Source: Triatoma infestans (Eukaryota > Arthropoda > Insecta > Hemiptera > Reduviidae). From it: a stretch of DNA of 64,000 bases. Positions within the stretch are counted from its first letter, which is position 1; every line of letters begins with the position of its first letter. Of the stretch, positions 47,336 through 58,349 are shown piece after piece. The notes under the pieces were generated by a model. The model ran no database searches, was not told the origin of the DNA, and was given only the letters and a program-made list of their open reading frames with translations. The stretch is from NCBI GenBank assembly GCA_011037195.1, contig JAAEAF010001118.1:287900-351899 (forward strand). The letters run 5' to 3'. Position numbers and translations under genes: made by a program.

Positions 47336-47800
47336 TGTGACCCGTAATTACACACTTGTCAATGTGTGAGTGATGCCAATAAAAACGTCTCTCCACAGGA
47401 GGAGGGGATGAGTATTCTTCAGTATTTTATCAGCGTTTCATCAGGATTCTACCAGTGATATACGACATCAGTTCATATATTCCGAACGCGTCCCTATCTA
47501 AGGTTTTAAACATATATTTATTCATCACTCATTATAGTTGTGCATTCTAGTTACCATTTAAATCATTTTAAATTAATTGTAGTTTATCTTTTCAAACGTT
47601 TAAATTATTGTTAAATATATATCTATTTTCGTAAATTAGTAGTTCATATTTCGAGTAACAACTCTCTAAAAATCTCTAACTAACTCTCAACCATTCATCG
47701 CATCATAACCCTCTTCAAGACATCTGATTCCACTACAATAGTTTCATAAAAAAAACAACAAAAAACATCCCATTTAAAATTATATTAAAATCAAAGCTCA
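47336..47800 (+). mobile_element. possible solo LTR
   Basis: TGTGACCCGTAATTACACAC opens and TCAAAGCTCA closes a 465-bp stretch. The following bases AGGTGGCGACTG contain TGGCGAC, the start of a tRNA-Arg-type primer-binding site used by several insect Gypsy elements. No second LTR or duplication was found, so the ends are tentative. Confidence 0.4.
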
Positions 47801-49055
47801 AGGTGGCGACTGAATTATTCTTATACATGAATTAATTTTGGTCATCTAATAATATATCTTTTCAATTTTTTTTTTTTCTAATTAATAGTTTAAAAGAATA
47901 AATCATCCAGAATTATAAATGAAATAAAATTTAAAAAATTTTGTACATAAGGTAAATTATAATATTATAAATTGGTAAGGAAGTTAAAGTATCACCATAT
48001 AAATACGATCTCAGTAAGTTATTCAGAGTTTGCAACTTCTAAATGACAGGTTTAAAGGCAATGAAAACATCATTGTAAAAGAAACAATGACTGTTGTAAA
48101 ATATATATATATTTAGTCATAATACATTCCGGTTGCTAGGTAAATAAAATTCTCATATATTATGTTTATATATTAATAGCTTTTATATATATATATATTT
48201 TTTTAATATGATATTAAACCAGGAAGTTCTTAGCATCTAAACTTGGCTATCATTAATCCATAAGAGAGACCTCCATGACAACATGACCTCTCATATTTGC
48301 CATATTTATAAACACAGATATATACAGTATACTATTGCACTCGTTGTGTAAACTTATATATATATATTTTTATGGCTATTCTATTAACATAAAAATAAAT
48401 CATTTATCCTTGCATAAAAATATTTTTACTTTTATTTAATAATAATATAATATATATTTTATGTTTTAATACCGTTTTTGAAATAGTATTAACCAAGTTT
48501 ATTGCTTTATTTTATGAAATTTCATTGGTTATATGAATTTAAATTAATAAAACAAACAATTTATAATACTAACGGTAATTTAGTAAGGTTAAAAACTTGA
48601 AAATAATGTGCCAAAGTATTTCCAGAAAAAAAGTAATAGTTTTTTCAAAACGTCATTTGTGTTTTATACCTTTTTTTGAGATTCAAGTTTATTATCACAA
48701 GTTATAGTAATTTTTTTATCCTAGAAATTAATAAACAGATATTTCTAGAATGACTTGAAACTAAACAAAAAAATTTCAACTACTGTTTGCTAACATTAAT
48801 CGTCCCTACGCTTTGAAAAAAAAAATTATTATCGAAGTATTTAAACCACAGAAATTATAAATTAAATTAACGTTTATATCGTGCAAAATGATCCCACTGT
48901 AATGATGCTAATTTTTAAAATAACGTTAAAAGCAATAAATAAAATGTTTTCTGAAAAACTTCACAATGAATAAAATTCTTGACACGAAATTTAAAAAAAA
49001 GAAGGATATATTAGGTATATTATTATCTAATTAGTTGCATTTTATGCTTTATTAG
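47801..49055. other. very AT-rich non-coding stretch
   Basis: Several TA repeats (48104-48114, 48183-48200, 48353-48369). No gene is recognised. Confidence 0.45.
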
Positions 49056-49059
49056 TGCA

Positions 49060-49660
49060 AGTTTAAATACTGGTCGGTATGAAGTTTTCACTCATTTCAT
49101 TAACGTGGATTGGGGATGATAAAGAAAAACCGCAAAATGCTGTAATAAGCTCTTCTTTCACATATTGTGTTAGCAAATCACCTTCTCATATTTTTTGAAC
49201 ACTTCAAGCTTTCCGTATTACCCTTATGTTTGTTTGTTATGTTACCATTAACAGGTAGTACAGCGGGAACGTCTCCTGATCAAGGTTCGTTTAAAAAAAA
49301 AAATCAAGTCTAGAGAGTTGGGCATCTCAGACAAATATATCTCGAGACTGATTATTAAAAGTGACTGGGATGAGTGCTTAACCGGAGACAGGCATAGATC
49401 TTAAGTTTTGTTGCAGGGTTACGAGATTTATTAACAGACAGCTTTTGTTTACTGAAAAAAAAAAAAAAAAAAATTACCCGCCAAAATAAGACGGTATATT
49501 ATGTACACAGTTCTAGAAACAGTAGGAGAAGTGATTGTTAGAGCTGAAAGAGGCATCCATCCAAGTCAAAGACGAAATTCCCAGTCTGAGCAATCTCTCT
49601 GTGCGGGCATTTTGAAAATTTTTCGCTAGAAATTCTGCTAATTCAATCAATGATTGATCA
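49060..49660. repeat. dispersed repeat pair, copy 1
   Basis: Shares ordered blocks with 61010-61640: TTTCATTAACGTGGATT versus TTTCATTAACATTGATT, a Gly/Asp-like GGATGATAAAGAAAAA versus GAATGATGAAAAAAAT, and the block CGAGACTGATTATTAAAAGT versus CGAGATTATTAAAAGCGACC. Similarity is patchy over ~600 bp. Element type unknown. Confidence 0.5.
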
Positions 49661-49867
49661 TTTGGTAAAATTCACAAAAATAAAGCTATAAATAAACTTT
49701 TATTTTAACAAAATTTTTGTGTATTAAAATTTTTTTTTAAAACGGACTTTTCAATGTATATTATAATTCCATCTCCAAAAGTGGAAACAGAACTAATTAT
49801 AAAGGTAAAGACAACGAAGTATTTTAATTAGTAAAGTAAAAAAAAAAAAAACTAAGTAATTCTTTTT

Positions 49868-50055
49868 AATTTAAGGAGCGTCAACATCTATGGTCATTGG
49901 CGCCCGGAGCCTTCTCAGTGCACTGCCAGCCTCCGGACAATGTTCTCTCGCTACAGACAATACTGTCCATCACCGAACAGTGAGCAGTAGAGGTTCCTAG
50001 GAAAAAAAAAAATTTAGTGCACTCGAACCCGTGACCTACGCGTGGGAATTGAACA
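49868..50055 (-). repeat. tRNA-derived SINE
   Basis: Reversed SINE core (GGAGCCTTCTCAGTGCACTG, then ACAATGTTCTCTCGCTACAG) and a decayed head (ACTCGAACCCGTGACCTACG as reversed B-box region), with tail ATTTAAGGAGCGTCAACATC at its 3' end. Near complete. Confidence 0.7.
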
Positions 50056-50404
50056 AGAAAATTAAGTAACACCTATTTCAGGTGGGCTTGAAGTCCAACT
50101 TGTCGTGGACAGCGGCAATACCACATATTTTACTATTAACATTTTTTAAAATTAATATAAATGTTAACAGTATATACGCTGGACACGAACGAACAGAAGA
50201 CCTCTCAGTTACAAGTGTAAGCTCATAACACACTTACACCCATCCAAACGGCCATTATATTTTAATTAGAAAATATAAATTTATTCGTAAATACTTCAGC
50301 AAAATTTACCACTAAACAAAGATTTATATTTGTAATACTTTTATGTTACTAATAACATGTAATACTTTCAATATTATAAGAGAAAGTCTGTAGGTGTATA
50401 TTTT

Positions 50405-50471
50405 CTTAATATTAATAGATAGAAAGATAATATTAATAGATAGAAAGATAATATTAATAGGTAGAAAGATA
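50405..50471. repeat. 21-bp tandem repeat, three units
   Basis: ATATTAATAGATAGAAAGATA repeats three times with one substitution in the third unit (unit length 21). A minor local expansion. Confidence 0.8.
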
Positions 50472-51082
50472 GTCGTAATCCTTTCTCAGTTGTGGACTGG
50501 CGCTGACAAGTGATTTTCTCAATGAATCCTAATTTACTTTCCAGCAATAGTTTAGTAAACAATTGGCATCTTATAAAATCCATGTTTCATTCAAATTTGA
50601 AATAAGAAAGAATGGAAAATTAAATCATTATTTGCAAAAGAAAGGTTGGGTTTACCACCTGAAATTCCAAAATAAAATGAAATAATTTTTTTTTCTGCAA
50701 TGCATAGGAAAAAATGATACAATGAAATGGACGTTTTAATTCAAATTCATAACAGAAAGATTGTAACAAATCAGAGAGAGAGAGAAAAAAAACAATATTG
50801 TAAATGATAATGAAATTATGGGAAAATAACTCTATGAAGAAAGCCAGCCCATTCTCTTGTGAAATTGTTGAATTAATAACACCATATTGACCATTATTTG
50901 CTTTGTCAAATGAAAGAGAATTGTATAAACTACAAATCTGAATAGGTACTAATCTAAAAGGGTAAAAATAATTAATTAAAAATAACTTTATGGAATCGGT
51001 AATTTGCTAAATTGCATTAAACGATAGCATCTAATATTAAAGCATGGGTAACTAGCACTAGCATGGCATCACTGTGCCCAAG
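50472..51082. other. non-coding stretch upstream of tRNA
   Basis: AT-rich with a GA run near 50774-50784. Nothing recognised. Confidence 0.45.
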
Positions 51083-51164
51083 GACGAGGTGGCCGAGTGG
51101 TTAAGGCGTTGGACTGCTAATCCAATGTGCTCTGCACGCGTGGGTTCGAATCCCATCCTCGTCG
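51083..51164 (+). tRNA. tRNA-Ser(GCT)
   Basis: An 82-nt gene that decodes AGC/AGT serine codons. The acceptor stem GACGAGG pairs fully with CCTCGTC (51157-51163), with discriminator G. The D arm contains TGGCCGAGTGGTTAAGGC (A box). The anticodon stem TTGGA/TCCAA encloses the loop CTGCTAA, with anticodon GCT. A long variable arm (about TGTGCTCTGCACGCG) marks it as class II, as expected for serine. The T arm GGGTTCGAATCCC (B box) is perfect. No intron and no CCA encoded. Unlike the SINE heads nearby, all stems are intact, so it is likely a working gene. It sits on the same strand as the ADAMTS gene, apparently inside its intron. Confidence 0.95.
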
Positions 51165-51168
51165 ATAA

Positions 51169-51178
51169 TTTTTTTTTT
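51169..51178 (+). terminator. RNA polymerase III terminator
   Basis: A run of ten T residues starts 5 nt after the tRNA-Ser 3' end, the standard Pol III stop. Confidence 0.9.
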
Positions 51179-51574
51179 CCATATCTTGAATATTTTTTAT
51201 GTGTTCTATTATTTTATATTCTATTAATCCACATTTATTTATTATTATTTTTTTTTTAATGATAAAAAATAAATTTATTTATTGATAAATACTTTTACAT
51301 AATTGAATATATGTGGATGGCTCCCCAATGCTGAATAACATCTGGAATTTTCTATTGTAGTCTTTAATATTATATTATATTGATGCGGGAATTTTCACTA
51401 TAATGACCTTTTTAGAGGAAGCAATCCGGAATTTTTTCGAAAACATTTCCAAACAAAAGTGATAATATAGTTAGTATTGATAGCTTCAAAGTTATTATGA
51501 TAGGATCATAATATTTGAAATATGATTACATCGTTATTGAAAAAAAAAATATATATCTCGGAAAAAGATTAATT

Positions 51575-52060
51575 TATTAATTTATTGAGTAAATTACTTT
51601 TGGTTGAGAATTTTAACAGAAATCTATCATTGAATTGCAAAATCGGAAAATATGAGATTCTTATAATTTTTCATCGAGACTGTTTAAATCTACGTCATAT
51701 AAAAAAATACGCCCTGAATTCCGCAAAACTACGTAATATCAATTTGATGGGAGAAAAATTTTACCAAAATTAAGTAATAAATCTATATCTATCTGTACAG
51801 TCAACACAGCAAGTTTAAATAAAATCATTATAGTAGTTTTCGAGAAAATTTTCAAAAATCATTAAAACCTAATCATCTGTAAAGTTCGAACTTCCGGTTA
51901 ACCGATATTCTTGAAATTTAGAGTACTTCTAACAATAGTTCTAGTACATAAAATTAATCCTCTAGAATCCCATAAAAAAAAAAAATTCTGTTGTTTCAGG
52001 CAAAAGTGATAGGTTTTTATGTATATAGATAGTATACGAAGTTTTTTTAATAAAAAAAAA
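51575..52060 (-). mobile_element. older Helentron-like element, left part
   Basis: AACTTCCGGTTAACCGATATTC split near 51889-51910, AAAATCATTATAGTAGTTTTC and TTTCGAGAAAATTTTC are diverged versions of the family blocks. The element stops at 52060, where copy H begins, and appears to resume at 53124. Confidence 0.55.
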
Positions 52061-53123
52061 ATCTGGTATGAAACACTCACACAACTTTCTCTTACTCTTG
52101 TTCTCAAAATTATAATTAACAAATGTTATGTTTTTGTAGCAAATATAATGACATTCGTCGAAAACTGAAAAAGCTGTTCAGTAAAACCGCACTTCCGGTT
52201 TACTAATTTTCTTAAAACTTGGAATTTTGGCCATCTATTTATTTCTAATTAATTTTATTTGGATCATAGAATTGTATAATACTATGATACCACTATAGAG
52301 GAAGCTGTGTAACTCCATCCCTTCCCTAAAAGTGCCCATAAATGAATTTTTCCAGAGAAATATCTTAAATAAAATGTGTAGATCTTTGCATTTTTAACTT
52401 ATATACGATATTTCAAGAAAATCGCAAAAAAAAACTGAAAAAATCATTTAGTAAAGTGTTAAAACAAACGCACTTCCGGTTATCCGATTTTTTTCAAACT
52501 CGGAATTTCAACAACATATTTAATTCTAAATAACATTATTTAGATGACAGAATTGTTTAAGATGAAAACTTAACTCCACCCCTACCCCAGAAGTGCCCTT
52601 AAATGAATTTTTCCGGAGAAATGGTTCAAATAAAAGTTGTAGCTGTTTGTATGTGTAGTTGATATCCCAAGTTTAAAGAAATTCGTCGGAGCCATTTTTG
52701 AGAAAATCGCAAAAACGTTAAAAAAACCCGGATCATATTTATGTTACATTTAAAATGAATATATTGTTCTATTGAACCAAAACTACTGATGTTTCTGAAA
52801 ATAGAATTAAATTTCGAATTTATCGCGATGTCAAACGTCCTTACAGATGAGGTGATTATTGAAACTTGTTATAATATCAGGCACTCTGCTAGAAATGAAA
52901 TCTACATCTTGTTGTTCAAATATATGTTCGTCCCCAATAATAATGAAACAGTGGTACTTCCGGTTGAGAAATTTTGACAGATATCGCTATGGTGATACCT
53001 AAACGTAATATCAAGTTTCAACATGCTACGGTTTTTCGTTCTACGGATATTTCCGGTGAAAACTCAATATCGAAAATTTGACAGGATTACAATACTTCCT
53101 CTTACTAGGAGTAAGAGAAAGTA
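52061..53123 (-). mobile_element. Helentron-like element, copy H, with unique insert
   Basis: Hairpin end GTATGAAACACTCACACAAC at left and ACTAGGAGTAAGAGAAAGTA at right. It has two tandem units as in other copies. A ~223-bp segment at about 52727-52949 is absent from all other copies. The microsatellite block and the adjoining TTGAGCTATGCTG region are deleted near 53040. Thus the length is near normal but the content differs. Confidence 0.78.
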
Positions 53124-53460
53124 AAAAATTGTTGTAGATTTTTTTCGAAAAAATAACGAAATATAAAAAAAATATTCAGTAAAAATCCCAGTTTCCCGAT
53201 TGATAGATTTGGACGAAGCTTTATTTTGTTAGTTTCGGAATATACAAGATAACTAAACGGAATATTTTATTGTTTGAACTTCTTTGCGATTTTTCGTTTT
53301 TTGTAGATATTGTTACACACACACACACACAGACATTCACATATTTTACCAACCATTCGCTAAAAACATTTGTTTCGTACTAAAGAATCTCAAAACATAT
53401 ATTTCCGGTGAAAACTCAATTTCGTAAATTTGTGATAATCGCAGCATTACGCTTAAGGAT
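53124..53460 (-). mobile_element. older Helentron-like element, right part
   Basis: Continues the element at 51575-52060: AATATTCAGTAAAAATCCCA, GAACTTCTTTGCGATTTTTC, a short CA repeat (53312-53330), CCATTCGCTAAAAACATTTG and TATTTCCGGTGAAAACTCAA in family order, all diverged from the main copies. It ends without a clear terminal repeat. Confidence 0.6.
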
Positions 53461-53877
53461 TTAAGTTCAGTAGAAGGCACTTACACCACAGCTAAGCGAG
53501 TTATCAAATCTTATTTTTCGGGAAACATGAAAGACAAACAGAGAAGAACTCGCAGCTGGTGAATGTTGCGAATGTATGTTGGAGGAAGTGTATAAAATCC
53601 CAAATGGTCTCCAAAGACAAGTACGTGGTGGGTATGCTTCCGAATTGCCACAGGCCATGATTATCTCCAATCACACCTATACCGAATTGGTTGGTTGTAG
53701 CAGATGACCCTTCACTATATGTCTCTACTAAGAAGATGAAATGATGCATGTTCCGTTTTAGCAGACATAAGAAATTTACACTCCCCTCCTGACAATACTT
53801 TCAACAAGGTTATGTTTCTTTGGGGCAGCCAGGAACCGAATCACATAGTTGCCTTAGGGCAGAAAGTAGAAGAAAAA
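53461..53877. other. unassigned stretch between two elements
   Basis: Two overlapping minus-strand frames (53467-53670 and 53504-53749) have balanced composition and residues such as ETYSEGSSATTNQFGIGVIG, yet show no family signature. Possibly a decayed gene or transposon fragment. Confidence 0.3.
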
Positions 53878-54872
53878 ATCTGGTGTGAAACACTCACACA
53901 ACTTTCTCTTACTCCAGTTCTCAAAATGATAATTGACAAATTTTATAGTTTGTGTACCAAATTTAATGAAATTCGTCGAAAATTGAAAAAACTGTTCAGT
54001 AAAAGCGCACTTCCGATTTTCTAATTTTCTTTAAACTCGGAATTACAGCCATCTATTTATTTCTAACTAATTATGTTTGGATGATAGAATTGTATAATGA
54101 ACTAGGATAGCACTTTGATGAAAATCTAACCCCACCCCTTCCCCTAAAAGTGCTCTTTAAAGAAATTTCCCAGAGAAATGTTTTAGATAAAAGTTGTAGA
54201 TCTTTGCATGTTTAGTTTATATACGAAGTTTCAAAAAAATCTCGGAACCATTTTTTAGAAAATGGCGAAAAAGTGAATAAATCATTTAGTAAAGTGGTAA
54301 AGTAAACGCACTTCCGGTTATCCGATTTTTTTCAAACTCGGAATTTCAACAACATACTTAATTCTAATTAACATAAAATGGCAGAATTGTCTAATAAACT
54401 GAATAGCACTTTAGATGGAAACCTAACCCCACCCCTCCCCCAAAAAAGTGCCCTTCAATGCATTTTCCCGGAGAAATGTTTCTAATAAAAGTTGTAGTTC
54501 TTTGTATGTGTGGTTGATGTTAAAAAGTTTAAAGAAAATCGTCGGAGCCATTTTTGGGAAAATCGCAAAAAAGTAAAAAAATCCAACTAGTAAAATGGTA
54601 CTTCCGGTTGAGGAATTTTTACAGATAACGTAGTGTCAGATCCCACGGTGATACCTAAACGGAATATCAAGTTTCAATTTTCTACGGTTTTTCGTTTTTG
54701 AGCTATGCTGTTTACATACATACATACATACCACACACACACACACACACACACAGACCATTTGCTAAAAACCACTTTTTTGGACTCAGGGGACCCCAAA
54801 ACGGATATTTCCGGTGAAAACTCGATACCGAAAATTTGACACGAAAATTTACTATAGGAGTAAGAGAAAGTA
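53878..54872 (-). mobile_element. Helentron-like non-autonomous element, copy I
   Basis: Very close to copy F in block order and sequence (GTGTGAAACACTCACAC; CTTTCTCTTACTCC; CACTTCCG blocks at about 54009, 54312 and 54600; CA tract at about 54733-54754). The right end has lost part of the terminal region (ACGAAAATTTACTATAGGAG) but keeps GGAGTAAGAGAAAGTA. Confidence 0.85.
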
Positions 54873-54884
54873 AAAAATAGGGCA

Positions 54885-55065
54885 CTAGGCTTGTAAACTG
54901 AGGTTCCTTCCCAGAATCGAGTCCAGGCATGCTGCCGCTATATTTTTCTCTTCCTAAGAAGAAGTACAGCTAGCTTGTACAGCATGTGAGTGGCAATGTT
55001 GCTTGTATCAAGAGAAGTTAGCCCAGAGGCCGGACGGTCAATACACCGAAAATATTCCAGAGGGG
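54885..55065 (+). repeat. decayed tRNA-like SINE
   Basis: A B-box-like AGAATCGAGTCCAG and, further on, GGCCGGACGGTCAATACACC with ATTCCAGAGGGG weakly match the SINE layout. Low similarity. Confidence 0.35.
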
Positions 55066-56790
55066 GGGGGAAAAAAAGTAAAAAAATTCAGTCTTTTATT
55101 TCCTAGCTTTTAATTTTTGAAAAAAATGTTCAAACTTTTAAAAAGCCTCTGCTACAATTTGTGATTCAATATCGATGTTATCTTGTTGATAAATAATGTA
55201 CTAGTCGACTATCGTAAAAACTATCAGTAGTTTTCGAAATTTCAATGATTTGGTGACGTTCTATGAAAACGTTCTATGACTATAAAATGAAGCAAGAAGC
55301 TATAGAAAAATCTTTAGCCTATTGACAAATTACTCATTCTAGTATATATTAATTATTTATTATAATATTCTCAAAAAAAATAATATCAGTAAAACAGGTA
55401 AATAACTAGATTTTTTTAGACAGCCAAAAAAACCCTATGAGAATCAACAATGAGATTTTCATTATTGGCCAGATTTAAGAATAACTTGCAAAATTAAAAT
55501 ATAAACAATATAATTGATTAAAAATTTTTGCTAAACACTCATTATTTATATATTGTACTAGTTAGGAAGAAAAATATATGAATGGAAGGGGAGTCATTGT
55601 TGTATTTCGGAGAATTATGAGGCCGTGGTAGCTGAGTATCAACCTGGTTCCCAGACCAGTTTACAATACTTTTGTTTGAAAATAAGGTGTTCACTCGTTT
55701 CCTGGCCTTTAAGCCTTTTATTATTTTTGTTTAGTTAAGAGTATTATGTTTACTAATAATAATAAAAATTAACAAAACGTTAAATTTAAAAAAAAAAATA
55801 AATAAATAAAATAAAATCCAATTCATTTATTAAATGAACGAACATTTATTAAAAGATAATAAACATTTTGTCCTTTATTGTGATTGTTTATTTTTTTAAC
55901 ATAATTCATTATACATAATTTCAAATAATAGTAGCAAATTTTAAGCATACGATATCAACGAATCTACTTATCAGAGTTATAATAGAGATGACTTTATAAT
56001 CCCTGATATAAATTAAGATTTATCTCAGTGATCTAACTGTACACGTGATATTTTATTTGTGCCGTTTTCTGAAATTCTTGCAAATACTGATTTGCAAAGA
56101 TAATCACTTTTCACAAAATATCATGCAAATATTTTCAACGCTATCGTTTGGAGCAAGGTAATAGGAATGAGGTTACTATTCGTGGAAAATATAGCTACAT
56201 ACTTAGCAGATACCTGGACGTTGCCCATGAGAGCCCGAAAGTAGCTTGCTTGCCCTGAAAATAGACTTTTGGAAGAGATATAGTCAAAAAATTCCAGCTA
56301 TTCGCCAACTCTGAAAATAAGAAGAAAGTTGGTGTCCACAAGTCTTTTCTCTTTTGCTAGTGGGTCAAGAGGATTAACATGAAATAGTCACCTAATGCGG
56401 CTTAAAGAATATCATTTGCCCCCCCAAGAAAATCCACAATTTTTTCGCACTAGAAAAAGGAAACGAGGCAGACCTAGAAAGCGCTGAATAGAATTTGTGG
56501 AACAGGAATTGGCAGCACAAGACGCCAAGAATTGCACTAGGAAGACGATCTTGATAGAGAACAGTGACTGACAATGATAGAAGACTTTTTAAATTGTAAA
56601 GAACCCCTTTTAAACAAATATATCACATATATTTTGGAAAGTATTGCAGAAGAGTAATAAAATCGAAAGCGACATATACAAGGAGTGCGTAATCTGCTTA
56701 GAATGTGGCTTGCTTGCTTTAAAGACAATGTCGTTGTTATTTAGAAGATCTATAGTGATTTCGAAATGTGTAGTTATAGGAATAAATTTA
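55066..56790. other. AT-rich non-coding stretch
   Basis: Homopolymer and low-complexity runs near 55063-55084 and 55788-55815. Nothing else recognised. Confidence 0.4.
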
Positions 56791-56794
56791 TCAC

Positions 56795-56925
56795 AGACAT
56801 TTTTCGTGATAGACTGCTTCATTTTGTGGACCGGTTTCGGGTGGTCGCTCATCATCAGGATGTTTTTGTTGAACAGTTTAATAAATAGACTTGTACAGAG
56901 CAAATACCGTTGATACACTCATACA
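56795..56925. repeat. dispersed repeat with hairpin, second copy
   Basis: GGACCGGTTTCGGGTGGTCG, then CTCATCATCAGGATGTTTTT and TACAGAGCAAATACC match 28640-28752 in the same orientation. Confidence 0.6.
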
Positions 56926-57384
56926 CTGATTTTTATAACTTGTTCACATATTGAGAATGTAGTACATACACACATTGAGTGCATATGTATGTGAGTGAAG
57001 TAGCGAGCTAGAGCTCATCCTATGAATGAAAATTGTATGCGTATTTTTATGGAAGAACAACCACTGCGAGGTCAAAATCTCTTAGCAAATGAATAGTTCA
57101 CTTCACTATATGGGTATCAAACGTTTAATATACCATATTAAACTGAACTGATATAGAAAATCTTAAAAGTGCCAAAGTTATATTGTAGCAATTACGAATC
57201 ATTTTGTATGTAAATTGATTTACAGCTGTAAGTTTTTTATTACGATACAACAATTTCCGCGATTTGTAAATAGAAAATTGCAGGCAAAAACATTTTCTTT
57301 CATAATTCATTGCAGAATAATTTGGATTTCGGTTTAATTTCTACGAGTATTTGTTTGAGAAAAGACTTGATGTTGGTTATTGCT

Positions 57385-57830
57385 GGCAAAAAAAAAAGTA
57401 TTGTACTCGTGTCAGTTCTTTGGGATTGGGTTTTCACTGGAACTACATGTTTTGAGGTCCCCTGAGTCAGAAAAAGTAGCTTTCTGAAAATGGTATGTTG
57501 CTATGAAAAGAAAGATCTAGTCTCTATATGAAACATTTTTCAGAATAAAAGAAGATTTTGTGAAAGCTTGTGTGATAGTGATCTGCGGTTAGATCTGCTT
57601 CTTATGTATCACTTTAGGATCCATTTCATGACTATGGAAATTAAATTGCTTTGTCAATATTTCTAGTTGGAAAAAAAATCGGTTGATCAAAAGTATGATT
57701 TTATCTTTCTTTTTTCTTTTCAATTCACTGAGTTTTCTCGATAAAATAATTAAATGTACTAAATTAAATGCATTAGATAAAAATCTTGTAATGTATCTTG
57801 TAGCAACTGATATTGCTTAGAAAGGATAAT
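57385..57830 (+). mobile_element. older Helentron-like fragment, plus orientation
   Basis: GTATTGTACTCGTGTCAG, GGGTTTTCACTGGAACTACA and TGTTTTGAGGTCCCCTGAGT are diverged versions of the 5' block of the main family. They are followed by weaker matches through GAGTTTTCTCGATAAAATAA. No hairpin end is seen. Confidence 0.6.
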
Positions 57831-57884
57831 GTGTTTCATTCAACTGCTTTAAAACGTTTCATAAAACTATGTATGCATTAATGG

Positions 57885-58345
57885 GCGTCCCGAATCCCTT
57901 GTATCCCGACCCGCAAGGGGTAGCTGTTGCATGCAATTACTTGGGGAGTAGCGACCCCACGGGTTACCACAACTCAATACCCCACGTAAATCGTCAGAAA
58001 AGTACACAATGCGCTTAAACTACATACTCTCCTCCCTTAACAGGCAAAGATATATACAGTACACAAACTAGGGTCTCCGTCCCTAGTTAACTAGCCTAAG
58101 CCAAGGGAGAAGGAACGGATTAGCTCAGTGGTAGCGAGCGCTGGACTAGCAACGCGGAGGATCTGGGTTCGAATCCAGCGTGTGACCCTTAGATTTTCTG
58201 TCCCTAGGACCCTCAACCGCTCCTTGTCCAGTAATGGGCAGTGTTGTCTGTACGTAAAGAGCGTTGCTAGGAAGCCTGCAGTGCACTGAATGGGCTCCGG
58301 AAAGCACAATGGATTTTTCAAGTCGCAGTGCAATAATCCCCTATA
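57885..58345 (+). repeat. composite SINE with extra 5' module
   Basis: The 5' module (57885-58110) contains GGGGAGTAGCGACCCCACGG and TAGGGTCTCCGTCCCTAGTT. The tRNA-like head follows at 58115-58185 (A box TTAGCTCAGTGGTAGCG, B box GGGTTCGAATCC), then the core (CCAGTAATGGGCAGTGTTGT, GCAGTGCACTGAATGGGC) and the terminus CGCAGTGCAATAATCCCC. Same order as 6060-6500 on the other strand. Confidence 0.75.
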
Positions 58346-58349
58346 GTAA

